Shown one piece after another: positions 35,915 to 48,583 of a stretch of 64,000 nucleotides of DNA. Source of the stretch: Beroe ovata (lineage: Eukaryota > Ctenophora > Nuda > Beroida > Beroidae); NCBI GenBank assembly GCA_946803715.1, contig CAMPET010000144.1, positions 45,922 to 109,921 of the forward strand, written 5' to 3'. Positions within the stretch are counted from its first letter, which is position 1. The number at the start of each line of letters is the position of its first letter. The notes under the pieces were generated by a model. That model was not told the origin of the DNA and searched no databases. It saw only the letters and a list, made by a program, of their open reading frames with translations. The translations under genes were made by a program, and so were the position numbers.

Positions 35915-36282
35915 CGCACGATTTTAGTGTTTACTATTGATCGGTAGAAACAGTACGGGACTAGAACAGGCGAGCGAGCTATTGGATAATGGACGGGGAA
36001 AAAGGGGTGCATATTTTCACTACGAATTCCTTCAATTACTACCATTTCTTGCGAGAAATTGTGGGATATTGAGGCGAATTTCCGGGAAACTTACGCCTGC
36101 TGTACTAGGCTGGGCGGTTTCACGCTTCATGACCTCTTTATGGGATCACGTGGAATTTTATGTGTCCCTAAACTATTAGTAGTAGTACACAGCATAGCTG
36201 AGACGTTAGAGCAAGCTTATAATATACGACATCCACTGAGAAAATAGGGGGCTACTGAAAAGGTTAAGAGCCTATAAAAAGG

Positions 36283-39200
36283 TTACAATATTGATAATGA
36301 GCATAATATATTAGAATGAGGTAAAGTGATGGACTTATCTATAAAATGAGAGAATATATAGATCGTGAAAAGATGAGAATTAACCCACACGTACAGATTG
36401 AGCAGCTGTAGTAACACCGCGCATGCTTTTAGAGAACACGTGTTCCCTATCAGTGGCGAAGGTATTCCTACCCCTATTGTTAGTGGACAATAGCTGCATT
36501 CTGATGAGACTACAATAGATACAACCTCGCGGGAGATTGATGAATGAACATCACCTGAGCAGTGTGTCATACTGTGTCACACTACTTCAGAGATAGGGAG
36601 TGTGTGGGACAGGTTAGCTCTGAAGAGCAGAGGATCATTGACCAGGAATAATCGTGACTATGTTAGCTACATGGTCTATCGTCTACATCAACATGGTCTA
36701 TCTCAAAACAATAGCGCAATCGCATGGTATCTATAGTAGACCTGCAACCATTACATGGTAACTACTGAGTCCATGGTAACTACTGAGTATTACCTGATCG
36801 CCAGACCCTTGGTGCTCCCCATAGCCCCTCACTAGGATTGTGTTTGTTGCTACTCTTCTCTTTACTCTGAGCATAGCACAATCACGTGCAGACCAAATTC
36901 ACGACATATATACATGGAGTTAACACGTCATAGATTTCATGAACAACAGCTGGGTACCGCAACCGTCCGAAAATGGCAGAAAAAACCAGACAGCCACACT
37001 ATCTGACAGGTTGTTGAAATGCTGTGAAGCAAAATATGTGTGTGTATGCTAAATATTCCAAGATTGCAGTATATGTGCGACAAGCAGAGATGCATTGGGA
37101 TAATATGGTGCCGAATGTCAGCTTGTGCCCAAGGGATGATCAGCCCATGAAATAGTAAATAGACATCATACTACAGATATCATATGAAAAATCTTCGTGG
37201 AGATATTTTCATCAAATATTCGAGAGATTTGATGGAAACATATCAGGCTATATACGGTCTTACAATATGATGGATCATGGCAGTTGAAATATATCTAGAG
37301 AGTAGATGAGAAGGGGAGGTCTTGTTGAGTATGTGTCAATACATATCGTGGGAATATAGTGTGAAGAGTTATAGTGCATTTTCGTGCCAATTGTCATGAA
37401 GCTCATGCAATGAGCTTTGAATATAAATAGAATAACAATATTTGAGTGTCTGCAGGATAAAAAAAGGCCAAAGGACGAAACAAGTTGGAGTACATGAGAT
37501 GATAACTGATAAGTTTGACGAGTACCTGCTACGATAGTTTGACCTAAAAGTGCTATAAAGTATCGCGGTTATGGAGAAAGGTGATTGGGTTAATTTCGAT
37601 CAAGACAGACTTCTCGCAATCAATGGCCAGTTACCACGCTGACCACTGACCAGTGACCACTGACTGCAACTTTACCTTAACTTCACAGTTGTTCCTCTCA
37701 TCAGCTCCAGCAAGGTGTTGGAGTGCTGAAAATATCACCTGAACCCTTCTCCACCCAGACAACATGTGAACCTGCGTGCGGGTAACTACAGGTTACCATG
37801 ACAACAACAGGGTGTTGTGCGGGTAATTACCATGACAACAACAGGGTGTTGTGCGGGTAATCACCATGACAACAACAAAGTGTTATGCGGGTATTTACCA
37901 TGACAACAACAAGGTGTTGTGCGGGTAATTACCATGACAACAACAAGGTGTTGTGCGGGTAATTACCATGACAACAACAAGGTGTTGTGCGCGTATTTAC
38001 CATGACAACAGTCAACAAGACGTGTCAACAACTGGGTAACAACTGAAAACACCGCAAGGCGCAAATTACATGGGAAAAGGGTGTGTCGCTAGAAAAGAAG
38101 ACAACATGTAATATATGTGACAGTCATGCTCCACATATAGGAATGCTCTTATGTATTGAGTCACTGCGCTAGGCATCCTGCTCTCTCTCTCACTCGCCGC
38201 ATGCATTCTATAATATGACTACCTCCTGCTACTGCTCTTGTTACCAGTGCCCAATATATACAACACGTCTTTTCAAATTGGATCGTAATAAATTTGACAA
38301 GTTATTGGACTTGGTACTATGTGATAGCTGTGGGATGTGAAATCCCACCGCGCTACCTACCTAAAATATCCTTCATTCCAATTTCAGTAGCATTATATAC
38401 CTGTTCTGTAACTATATAATATGACTGAGGGAAGCCTCACTAATTCAAGGTTCATGAGTGCAGAATGATTCCCACACACACACACACACACATCGGAGTA
38501 CTATTTGCCAACACATATCTCACACACACGGTTATTCTCATCAGAATCACATGTTTGAACCTCAGGCGTGATTTGAACAGAATTGCCCATTCGGGGGGGG
38601 GGGGGGGNATTACATGGGAAAAGGGTGTGTCGCTAGAAAAGAAAGCCATAAGATACGCCCATTCTCAAATTCTCAAAAAGTCAATCATCATCCTTGCCTC
38701 AGAAATGAACAACGTACGGAGAATCTGCTGTAGATGCGACTGGCGCAATGACACACACATGTGTGTGTTTGACAACATGTAATATATGTGACAGTCATGC
38801 TCCACATATAGGAATGCTCTTATGTATTGAGTCACAGCGCTAGGCATCCTGCTCTCTCTCACTCGCCGCATGCATTCTATAACATGACTACCTCCTGCTC
38901 TTGTTACCAGTGCCCAATATATACAACACGTCTTTTCAAATTGGATTGTAATAAATTTGACAGGTTATTGGACGTGGTACTATGTGATAGCTGTGGGATG
39001 TGAAATATCCCACCGCACTACCTACCTAAAATATCCTTCATTCCAATTTCAGTAACATTATATACCTGTTCTGTACCTATATAATATGACTGAGGGAAGC
39101 CTCACTAATTCAAGGTTCATGAGAATCTATCAGAATGATTCCCACACACACACACACACATCGGAGTACTATTTGCCAACACATATCTCACTCACACGGT

Positions 39201-42200
39201 TATTCTCATCAGAATCACATGTTTGAACCGAAGTGCCCAGTTGGGGGGTGGAGGGTAGGAAGTGGCAGTGTAGGAAGCGACAGTGACCGGTATATATTGA
39301 CTCATGTAGACCTGTCAGTGGGTATGAGACAAGAGCGAGACAGTGTCTCATTGACTAACTGAGACACTACTATATCGTGCAGCTGTTATAGGACATCACA
39401 AATTAACTAATTAATATACCTCACACGGTCTAATATTTTATAGGCGGGGAGGATATGGTATTGACATTCACAGTAGATGACTACTACAGTGCAGCTCGCT
39501 TGCATACGACAATGAACGGATGGAGGGAACTGAAATGACAATGATATTGAGACTGGTTCATGGTACTAGTAAAAGTGAAATCCGTTTCATTTCGAGTCGT
39601 AATATATGACGAATTATAAAATTTTGAATCAGTGAACTTAATTCTGAGTACCCAGCATGATCTAGGTATTGAATATGGAAAGATGGAGATGGCATGAGGC
39701 AGAATGAGACTGTCTTGAATTTGTCATCATCCGGAAAGGAACTATGGATTAATTTTCCGATAGAGAATAACGTGGGAGTGTGACGTGTGCTATAAAGAAT
39801 CTGTGCGGGTGTGGTTTCAGGGGGGAGAAAACGGCAGTATTATCATTATCATGAAATAGGACTGGAGGGAGAAGAATGGGTGATGTACATGCATTTGCGG
39901 AGTCACGCCGCGCGGAGACAGGGTATTCCTCCCTGTTACCATAGCAACAACAAAAACCACCCTTCCTCACCTTTTTCGAGATTGTCTCATCTGGTGTGTT
40001 GGGAGAGACCAAGTTGTGGAGTGTCTCAAGAACTGAGAATGGGTTCTTGATGGCTACCGGCATATGAGCCTATGACAATATTCCTCGGAGGCAATTCATG
40101 AAATATCTAAATATGGTCAAAATATAATATCAATCGAAGAGTCAGAACACAAGTTTTCAAGTCAATCGAGTCAAGGCAGGGCATCCAAAACTAGGGAGGC
40201 ATGAAAAATGCCATGTTCACTCTAATGCTAAGGTTCTGCAGGTGATTTGGCCATCGAGAGAGTAATGACCCCTGTGGAGAGCAAAATATAATGACGTGCA
40301 TTAGAGATCATAGACACTATTCACTAGAACAATGAACTAGGAATGAACAATGAATGCGGGATATGCATATCAATATCATCATGAGCATAATATAACTTTT
40401 ACATAATATTGGTGTTATAGGTGCTATAGGTGTGACCAATTGATTCGAGAACCAATCAATAAACCCGCCAAATTTCCAGCTCTTAATTCAAGCAACCAAA
40501 GGAGGAACCATCAACCATGTAATGCGAAGCTCAATGCTCATGTCATATACCTCATGTCATATACCTAGAACTGATTTAACAATATCCTAATCATTTTGTC
40601 TTGCTAATAAGCATATTATGAATGCAATCGTCCATCACAAACTGTACAAAAGATTTTATAAGAGAAGGAATAATATGCGGATCAGAGAAGACTGTGGCAG
40701 ATTAAGTAATCTCGTCAACTCAGTGCATACAGCGACCAAACTTTGAGATTCGATAACAGGAATTTACATGTGCGAGACAAACCATGAGCAACCACACACA
40801 AAATAGACGGAAACTGGAGTTTGAACGTACTGTCTCATGATTTGCAAGCAGCTCCAAGGTTAATGTGAGTGGCGGAAAGTGCTCCAATGGTTGACTTTCT
40901 GCGGAGGTAAGAATGCGATCACTTGTCTCGTGGCAATATGAAGCTGGCTGTCAACATATCTCATGCGATACCTTCTCTCTCTCTCAATACAGCAGCCAAG
41001 GATTAAACAAGCTTGCACGGCAGTTTAACAAACTGGTACTATAATTAAGGGAAAACTGTCTCGTCAAATAAGGGAAAATATACATATCTAAACACAAGGA
41101 AATCTTATTAATGCTCTAACTGAGTGACTATACATGGTAACGTGTGACATTTCATTGCATACAGTACACATCATAACGTTATGAGATCACAGTTTCATGT
41201 CAAATTGTTGATCGAAGAAGAGTATTCCATGGCTGCGCCTCGCCGCCTCGTCCCTCAATCCTCCTCAATCAATACCCAGTTTCAACTCATGACACCAAGT
41301 TTTTGTTCAAAATAGGAATGACTTCGATACAAAATCAACGAAGATATTTCGAATAACCGAAAGTGATGGACAACTTACCACGAATGTGACCTGCTCACCT
41401 TGTTATCATCGTTGCCAAGCACCATGCTGCCTTTAGACATCAACTTCTTCATGTGGTTGGCGACTGAGGACTGCTGAAAATGCAGGTGGTGAGTTTAACA
41501 ATCTCAGTGAGACGAAAAGGTGAGCCAGGTGAATAAGGGTGATAGGCGTACGTGATAAGTTGCAAAAAATGGCTGATGACAAAAGTTCACCTTGTCACGA
41601 GAAAATCAAGTTAAATGAAGAAGGCAATCTCTGTGGCGATAGTTTCCAAAATGGGAAGGTATACTGGGTGGCTCAATATTATAGCGATTCTGTTCCAGTA
41701 TAAACTAAGTTAAATGGCAACGCTAAATGGTCCTAGTAGCCGACGAGACAGATCAACCCTAATAGTCTGGTCAGTTATGCACAAAAATGGCTGACTCTCT
41801 GCATTCATAGGTTCAGGGCTGAAACTCCGTTTATAAGCTCTTCATATGTGACTCTTTCGAAATTCACCGTGATGCAATGTTGAAAAGTGTGGGAACATGG
41901 CCATATGACCACGCCCATTTTGACCGTGGGAAAATTTCAANTCAGAGATGCCATGGATTGAAGAATAGAAAAGACCTTGTAAATGCTTGAAATTGATCCT
42001 TTGAGGGTAGAACAGGGACTTTCCAATCCTTTGAAAGTGTAGTTAGCCCCGACATCAATGTCCAGAGTGGACATCTTGACGGTATTTGTTGGGGGACTAC
42101 CACTTGGGGGGCTACCACTTAACGTCCCATGTCCAATTATCTCGTGCGAACTTCCCAAATCCTCTGCAGAACTGCACAGTGTTCCTGGAGGACTATCCGG

Positions 42201-45200
42201 GGTGTCACTCATCATGTCCCGGGAAGTGAGAGTGTCCAGAGTGCAGGGACCAGAAGACAGGGAGGTCAGGGTATTCTCCCCGGATAGAGCTAGATCCAAG
42301 TCAGCGAGACACTCAGCTTCGTCTTCTGCTAAGCCAGAGTCGTCATTTGGCGCGTTACCGTTCTAGAAATGGTGGGGTAAAGAAGAAAGAGAAAAGCTGG
42401 GTGAGTGGAGGAGTGATCAGAAGGAAGGGGGTCATGATTTTTACCATCCGCGTGCTGGCTTGATCTGTCTTCCCATCTTCCTCACTAGTTGGTGAACTCT
42501 GTTCTGAGTTGGTCAGAAATATGCTGGGAATAGCCTTGTAGTCGGAGCTTGAGTTTTCAGTGTGTCCTGCAGGGTCACAAGACATGAACTGAAACATGGC
42601 ACACATCTGAGCAGGGAATAGGACAACAAAACGGCGTTCAACAACAAGAAATAAGAGGAAAACTATAAAAAGGTCGTCCGCATATGCTGATCAACTTGAA
42701 CAAAATATGCTATGATAATTGTATTCTAGCAAGATGATTGCATTTCTCTCTTATTGAGATTCCTTTTATCTGTTCTAGGGGGAAGCAACTCGAGATATGA
42801 GTTAGTACAGCAAAGACAATTCTCAAGATCACAAGGTCTCGTGAAAACAAGAAAACATCCGAAAAAATCTGATCCTGGAAAAACAACAGAAGAAGCGAAG
42901 AATCGGGTTGAGTGAGGCAGTGAGATAACTGAAAAGTATGGAAGTAGGAAAACTATAATTACTTCCTAATTTCACAAACTCGAGAGACCCTTATGTAACT
43001 CATGGTATCATATTGTCATCACTACCTACATAGCTATATATATACCAAAAGTTACAACGAGAATGTGAGTATGTGTGTATGTTTAATGTAATCAGGCTTC
43101 CCTCTTCCCATTTCACCTCCACGCCGTCTGTTTGTGTATGTATGTATGTATGTATGTGTGTGGTCGTCCAATACGTCATAGGACGCATAGAGTAGTGTGT
43201 GTGGGGCGTTGGCCGTGGACTTGCTCATGGGACATGGGTACTTTTTATTGGAACTGGGTAACTTTACTGTTCTTGGTTTGTAAAATGAGAATCACAATGA
43301 TCAGCACACACTTCAGAGTTGGAAATATTAGCGAGTGAAGGGGACGCTGAAGACCTATATATCCGTGTGGTGATACATAGGTACTATGAGCACCAGCACA
43401 CGCACGGACACACGGACAGAGCTATGGGTCACTCCAATCGACATTCACAAGTGTAACCATACACATGGAACCTTGCAATGAAGGTCACATTCTAGGAAAG
43501 ACCTTGTAACTGGGTGTTACAATCATGTTACTTCTATGCCATATTCACATTGGTAAACCTTAGAACTTACAAAGTCAGTCACACTAAAATTAGAGCAAAT
43601 GCCGAATTCAACGATATACATACAAAATATAAAGTGTTGAAAGGTACTGTGGAACCTAGCTGAACTTCCAAACTAAGCAGTTAACAGTACAGGTGGAACT
43701 TCAGGGTATAATGAGCAGTAACTCGATCTACTTTTAGTTCACAGTTACGTCTGAGCTCTGAACATGATGCCATGCAATCAGGGCCAAGTCGGGCAAATCA
43801 TTGGTTAAAACCATGTTAGAAACCCGAAACCGTGAGAAAACCATGAAACTATAAGTATAAATCAATTCGTAGAAAATTGGCGCGAGTTAACTTAGAGTGT
43901 TCAGAATGCGCATTCGTAACAAAATTAACCTAGAGTGTTCAGAATGCGCATTCGTAACAAAACTAATCTCGATCCTAAAAAATCGCTGGAACTGACAACA
44001 AGCTTTTTCGTAAAGCAGGCTCTCGCGATCGTTCAACAGTGATGTGCATTGTACGGGTTTTTGTACAATCCATGTCAGAGGACAACTGTAAAAGTGTCGT
44101 GATTCATCGTATACTTCAGTGCAGTGAATTTAAGCTGTCAACACCTATATCAATGCCTTTTCACCTCAATATATCAAAACTTATTGCGGGGTTATCAATA
44201 GAGTTAAAAATCAAACAGCACCCCATAACATCAAGCAGAAAGAGAAATTTCGCTTTTGTGAACACCACATACTAAGAACCTATGTTAGGAACCTATGCAG
44301 TTCTTCACAGAGAGAGAAAAGAACTATGTACTTTTGGAACTGATGTAAGGGATTATCATGATGTATGAAGAATGAATGAAAATAAGGTAGCTGTCATCTG
44401 GTTTTTATAATGTCAGCACTTGCTCATCCGCAGTTGAGGTAGTATGCCTTTGAGGAAGGATATGTTGGGAATATTTCCTTGTGTTTCTCGTGATGCATAG
44501 GGATGGGTATTGGGTATGGGAAGCGATTGTGAAAAAAGGGCGAATGCATCACTTCCGTTACTAAGGAAACGCCCGCCATGTATGAAAAAGGTCATAAGCA
44601 GTCGCCCATTGCACGGTATGGTGAACTAATGACATCGGTGCAGATGATCGTCAACTGACGTCGGAACTGTCATCACCGCAAATAAAAGGTTGAGTCAAGT
44701 CGTGACAATTCATGCGAAAATTCAAGGGATTGAATATAATGCCAATAGGTATTCATTTAACCTCAAGTATATCATAATCCAATCATGATGTCCAATGAAT
44801 ATTCGAGCTGATTAATGCTCAGGGTCAGTTACCTTTGTGAAAGCCTTGAGGGACAGGGAACTGGCACTGCCGACTTTTGGAAGAGGGGGTTCACTCTTCT
44901 GACACTGATCCGACCCCGGCTTGACCTCCTCCGAGGGATCATCATTGCCCTCTGGTGGATCAGTATTCTTACTGCCATGCGGGTTATCATCCTGGCGTTC
45001 TGTAACCATGTCCATGCTCCTTGGGGGAATATCCTTGCTTTCTTGGGGCATATCTTTGCTTTCATGCGGGATACCTGGAGTCAAACGCTGGTTTCGGAGA
45101 GTGGAATCATCGACAGAGCTGTTGGGAGACGTCGGTTTCTGTGGAAACGGTAAACAGTTGGATAGAGCGTCCATCAACACAGGGAAAAGTTGTGAATCTT

Positions 45201-45253
45201 TCAAAAACGCGGAGAAAAAAGGCAGTCCTGCTCCGTATACGAAGTTACAGAAT
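36283..45253 (-). CDS. Unidentified multi-exon gene (5' end incomplete)
   Basis: Candidate exons: 45253-44833, 42588-42445, 42362-41976, 41473-41399, possibly 40271-40221, 40069-39971, 37725-37676, 36866-36794 and last exon 36405-36283. Each has AG/GT borders (the 41976 donor is weak) and successive phases agree. I do not recognise the protein. It starts inside a hydrophobic helical stretch (FVYGAGLPFFSAFLKDSQLF), continues into a long Ser/Pro/acidic linker with PESK-type repeats (HESKDMPQESKDIPP), and has Ser/Thr-rich exons (TLTSLSSGPCTLDTLTS). It ends with basic, beta-rich exons (LLELMRGTTVKLRVKRR) that faintly recall the end of a PDZ domain. The first listed exon needs two more bases, so exons exist upstream. 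It lies 368 bases upstream of TRPC on the same strand; the TRPC exons form their own frame from an ATG, so a fusion is not needed. Confidence 0.45.
37794..38010. repeat. 34-bp minisatellite
   Basis: Six full copies and a partial one of a unit such as TACCATGACAACAACAAGG plus TGTTGTGCGGGTAAT. Each unit holds an ACAACA...TGTTGT inverted repeat. It lies in an intron of the unidentified minus-strand gene. Confidence 0.9.
38065..39245. repeat. Duplicated block joined at poly-G and N
   Basis: 38065-38592 (from ATTACATGGGAAAAGG through the CA microsatellite to CATGTTTGAACC) recurs at 38609-39245 with a few substitutions. The second copy has about 130 extra bases at 38640-38773. The junction is a 15-base G run (38593-38607) and one N (38608). 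Most likely two alleles placed in tandem. Confidence 0.85.
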
Positions 45254-45972
45254 CTACAATGGAGAGAATAAATAGCAAAAAGCACTACACCTAATATATT
45301 TGAATATTCATCACATTTGTAACCGGGAAAACGCATGACAAAAATAACGTCCAAGATACCCAGCATTCCAAAATGTTGCATAATTCACCCACTATCATGA
45401 GGAATGATATGTGCTAAAAGCATGTCAACACTGTATCAATGACAACGCAGAGTACGTAAACTACGTTTTCACGTTCCTCACATATATATTATGCTACATT
45501 GTTACAGTCCAATTTCCATTGTCACAAAATACCGATGCCCAGTGCTGTTCAATAACTTGGCCCTATGAGGATCTAAGAGGCTCATGCCACTTCATTCACG
45601 TATGTCACCGAAAACAGATGATACTACTTAACTAAGTATATCGACTGTTAGGAGAAACTATACATGAAATCGATTACACGTTGCCGAATAAGTGACAAAT
45701 CTATAATAAGTGCCTCAGTGCATGTTTTAGCAAAGTTTGCTCCAGGTGTAACACTTGTGATGTAGTGGAATTAACATGGCTATTCTGGTGTAGCGCATTC
45801 ACTTCACAGTTTTCCAGTGGTGTTAACAAGTTGCTACATGTGCGCTTGTTTCTCGCGTCACACCAACTAAATGTTCAGAGTTCAGACATTCTAAAAATGA
45901 GGGGTTGCGACCAATAATTGGCGAAAAATGCACCTTATTGACGTGACCATCCTTCTCTATCTCTAAGATTCG

Positions 45973-47113
45973 AAGTTACATGACTTACAGCACCTCAGGT
46001 AAGCGAGATAGCGCCAAAATTCGATCGGAAATCGATTCAGCGTCCAAAAATACATGGGAATTCATGGTCTTTCTGATCGGAGTATCGATAGAAAATGAAG
46101 TGAGTGACTTCACACTTTTTTACTTCATTTTCGAAGGTCTCTAATGAAGTCTTTACCGGCACTTACGACACTAATTCTCCACCAAATCGTCTCTCCTTCT
46201 CTCACACTACAAATATCAATCTTCGTTACGATCATATTAAGTTCATTCTCGCCGTGAAACCACGCCCAAATGACGATTTCTCTCCCCTGGGAAGCAAACA
46301 GTACAAAAACACGAAATCAATGGGACACACAAATAGGCCAAAATCAGTTCTGCACGTGACATACTGAAAAGTAATGTTTCTGGCCTATTTTTTGACGTAG
46401 AATTCGAATCTGAAAGAATTAGAGAGCTAGCTGATTGGGAAATTGGGGAAAATTCTTATTTCTTCTAAGACATGAAGTTCTGAGTCACATGATATACAGC
46501 TCCTCAGGGAAGCAAGATAGGGCCAAAATTCGATCGGGAATAGATTCAGCGTCCAAAAATACATGGGAATTCATGGTCTTTGCTTGCATGTGCGACAAAA
46601 AAATTTCTTTGAATTTATGATCGGAGTATCGATAGAAAATGATGTGAGTGACTCCACACTTTTTTACTTCATTTTCGAAGGTCTCTAATGAAGTCTTTAC
46701 CGGCACTTACGACACTAATTCTCCACCAAATCGTCTCTCCTACTCTCACACTACAAATATCAATCTTCGTTACGATCATATTAAGTTCATTCTCGCCGTG
46801 AAACCACGCCCAAATGACGATTTCTCTCCCCTGGGAAGCAAACAGTACAAAAACACGAAAATCAATGGGACACACAAATAGGCCAAAATCAGTTCTGCAC
46901 GTGACATACTGAAAAGTAATGTTTCTGGCCTATTTTTTGACGTAGAATTCGAATCTGAAAGAATCAGAGACCTAGCTGATTTGGAAATTGGGGAGAATTC
47001 TTATTTCTTCTTTGACATAAAGTTCTGAGTCACATGATATACAGCTCCTCAGGGAAGCAAGATAGGGCCAAAATTCGATCGGGAATCGAATAAGCGACCA
47101 AAAATACGTAGGA
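45973..47113. repeat. Tandem duplication of about 500-560 bp, plus partial third copy
   Basis: Units begin near 45973, 46477 and 47030 at a sequence like ACATGATATACAGCTCCTCAG. The first two share nearly everything, including GGCCTATTTTTTGACGTAG and TCACACTACAAATATCAATC. The first copy lacks about 35 bases found in the second near 46579-46616. No N separates them, so this may be a real duplication. The minus open frames at 46485-46706 and 46669-46875 are not preserved in the first copy. Confidence 0.85.
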
Positions 47114-47654
47114 ATCAGTGATATTCGAATGATAACTGGATAAAAATTTCCGCCAAATTTTAGGTCTCAGTATCGGTGTCTACCAATTGTTAGATAATGG
47201 ATCCCATCTGTCACCTCGACCTGGTTTGACGTGCTAGGTAGTGCTATATGGTAACACGGTGCTATATGGTGATACGGTGTCAAAGAATTTCATCTCCAAC
47301 ATTCACAGGTTTGTAGTGGTGTCAAGGAGGACTTGTTACCGTGCTGATCAGATTGTATTCCTGCAGAATACGCCAAGACACCAGAGTGTAAGTGTCACAC
47401 TGTCACAAAGTGACATAACATATATGTGCCCTACAATGTATAAACTACATAATATATACGTGACTGTCATAATGTTATATCACTCAAGACATTACATATT
47501 CATGAGTCACATGAAGTACAGCTTCTGCACATAGAAATACAGTGATGTGAGTGTGTCACATAGCCTATGACATCACCAACATGTTGTGATAAGAGAAGTT
47601 ACCGAATATGCTGTTGATTGGTAAGCTCACCAAAGCCATGTGTATGTCACTGAC

Positions 47655-47718
47655 CTGTGTCCTTCAAAGCCGCGAGTCCTCTGTTATAGCAGTCAAGTAG
47701 GTAAACCTTTTCACTGTC
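47655..47718 (-). CDS. Candidate exon, unidentified protein
   Basis: Read on the minus strand: TAG acceptor, 21 codons giving DSEKVYLLDCYNRGLAALKD and T, then a GTCAGT donor. Directly upstream (47807-47719) a Ser/Glu-rich frame (GSEDEDKC) follows a TTTCAG acceptor but is one base out of frame, so either a sequence error or two exons. The amphipathic helix could precede the first listed exon of the unidentified gene ending at 36283. No family recognised. Confidence 0.35.
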
Positions 47719-48111
47719 CTATGCTACATTTGTCCTCGTCTTCGGAACCCGCCATACTCTCATTTTGAGTATTTTCAGCAGTTTTCCTACTATCTGAGGC
47801 TCCTGACCTGAAAGCATTGTCGTAAAAATCGAATCAAGTCAAAAAATTTCGAGGGAAAAAGTCTTTCAATATTTCCGAATTCAATGCCCATTGAATTTGA
47901 CTAAGATAAAGAATCCATTTCTCGGGTTCCTACTTATCCCATCTTCAATCAAATATTTTTCTATTATTCCGCATATTATTATTTTGTTTCATCATGCAAG
48001 GAGTTTTTAGTCTCGACCCTCTTGACTTCTTTGGGTTTGGTACAGGATGAATTTATTAAGCCTTTCATTATTCATTCGCTGTCAATCTTCCATCATTGTA
48101 CAATTATACAC

Positions 48112-48352
48112 TTTGTACAATGTACAGTCTACACTACAGTGTACTGTACACTGTACAGTGTATACTGTACAGTGTATACTGTACAGTATACACTACAGTG
48201 TACTGTACAGTGTATACTGTATAGACTATACTGTATAGTGTATACAGTGTACTGTACAGTGTACACACTATACTGTATACTATACAGTGTATACCGCACA
48301 CTATACAGTGTATAGTGTACAGCATACACTGTATAGTGTGCGGTAAAGAATA
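48112..48352. repeat. Self-complementary GTATACTGTACAGT microsatellite
   Basis: About 240 bases built from TGTACAGTGTATAC-type units, each nearly its own reverse complement, so the tract can fold into long cruciforms. The same low-complexity protein reads on both strands. Confidence 0.85.
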
Positions 48353-48538
48353 CATTGTACACAACCATGATAAGATAAGGCATTATACACGTTATTGTAT
48401 ACAAACCACGCGTTATCTTTAAACATGTATTGATGTAATCCCAGGTAATATGTTTCGTGAATGTAAGCACGTCTTGTCACTCTATTACTCAAGTGATTCA
48501 GATGGTTCAATGTGAATTTCAAATTTTGATGTATTTAC

Positions 48539-48583
48539 CATGGACTGATCACTGGGATCCCTCGACCCTTTTGATCTGTTCAT
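48539..48583 (-). CDS. Candidate first exon, unidentified protein
   Basis: ATG at 48583, 15 codons MNRSKGSRDPSDQSM, then a GTAAATAC donor. It could be the start of the unidentified minus-strand gene, but I cannot connect it in phase to 47807 or 47718. Confidence 0.25.

Noticed and set aside
36283-36405. Fusion of the upstream gene with TRPC through a 21-base microexon
   Set aside because: TRPC has its own ATG with a full in-phase first exon, and the upstream frame reaches a stop in this exon.
37794-38010. CRISPR-like array
   Set aside because: Repeat units are contiguous with no unique spacers; it is a minisatellite in an animal intron.
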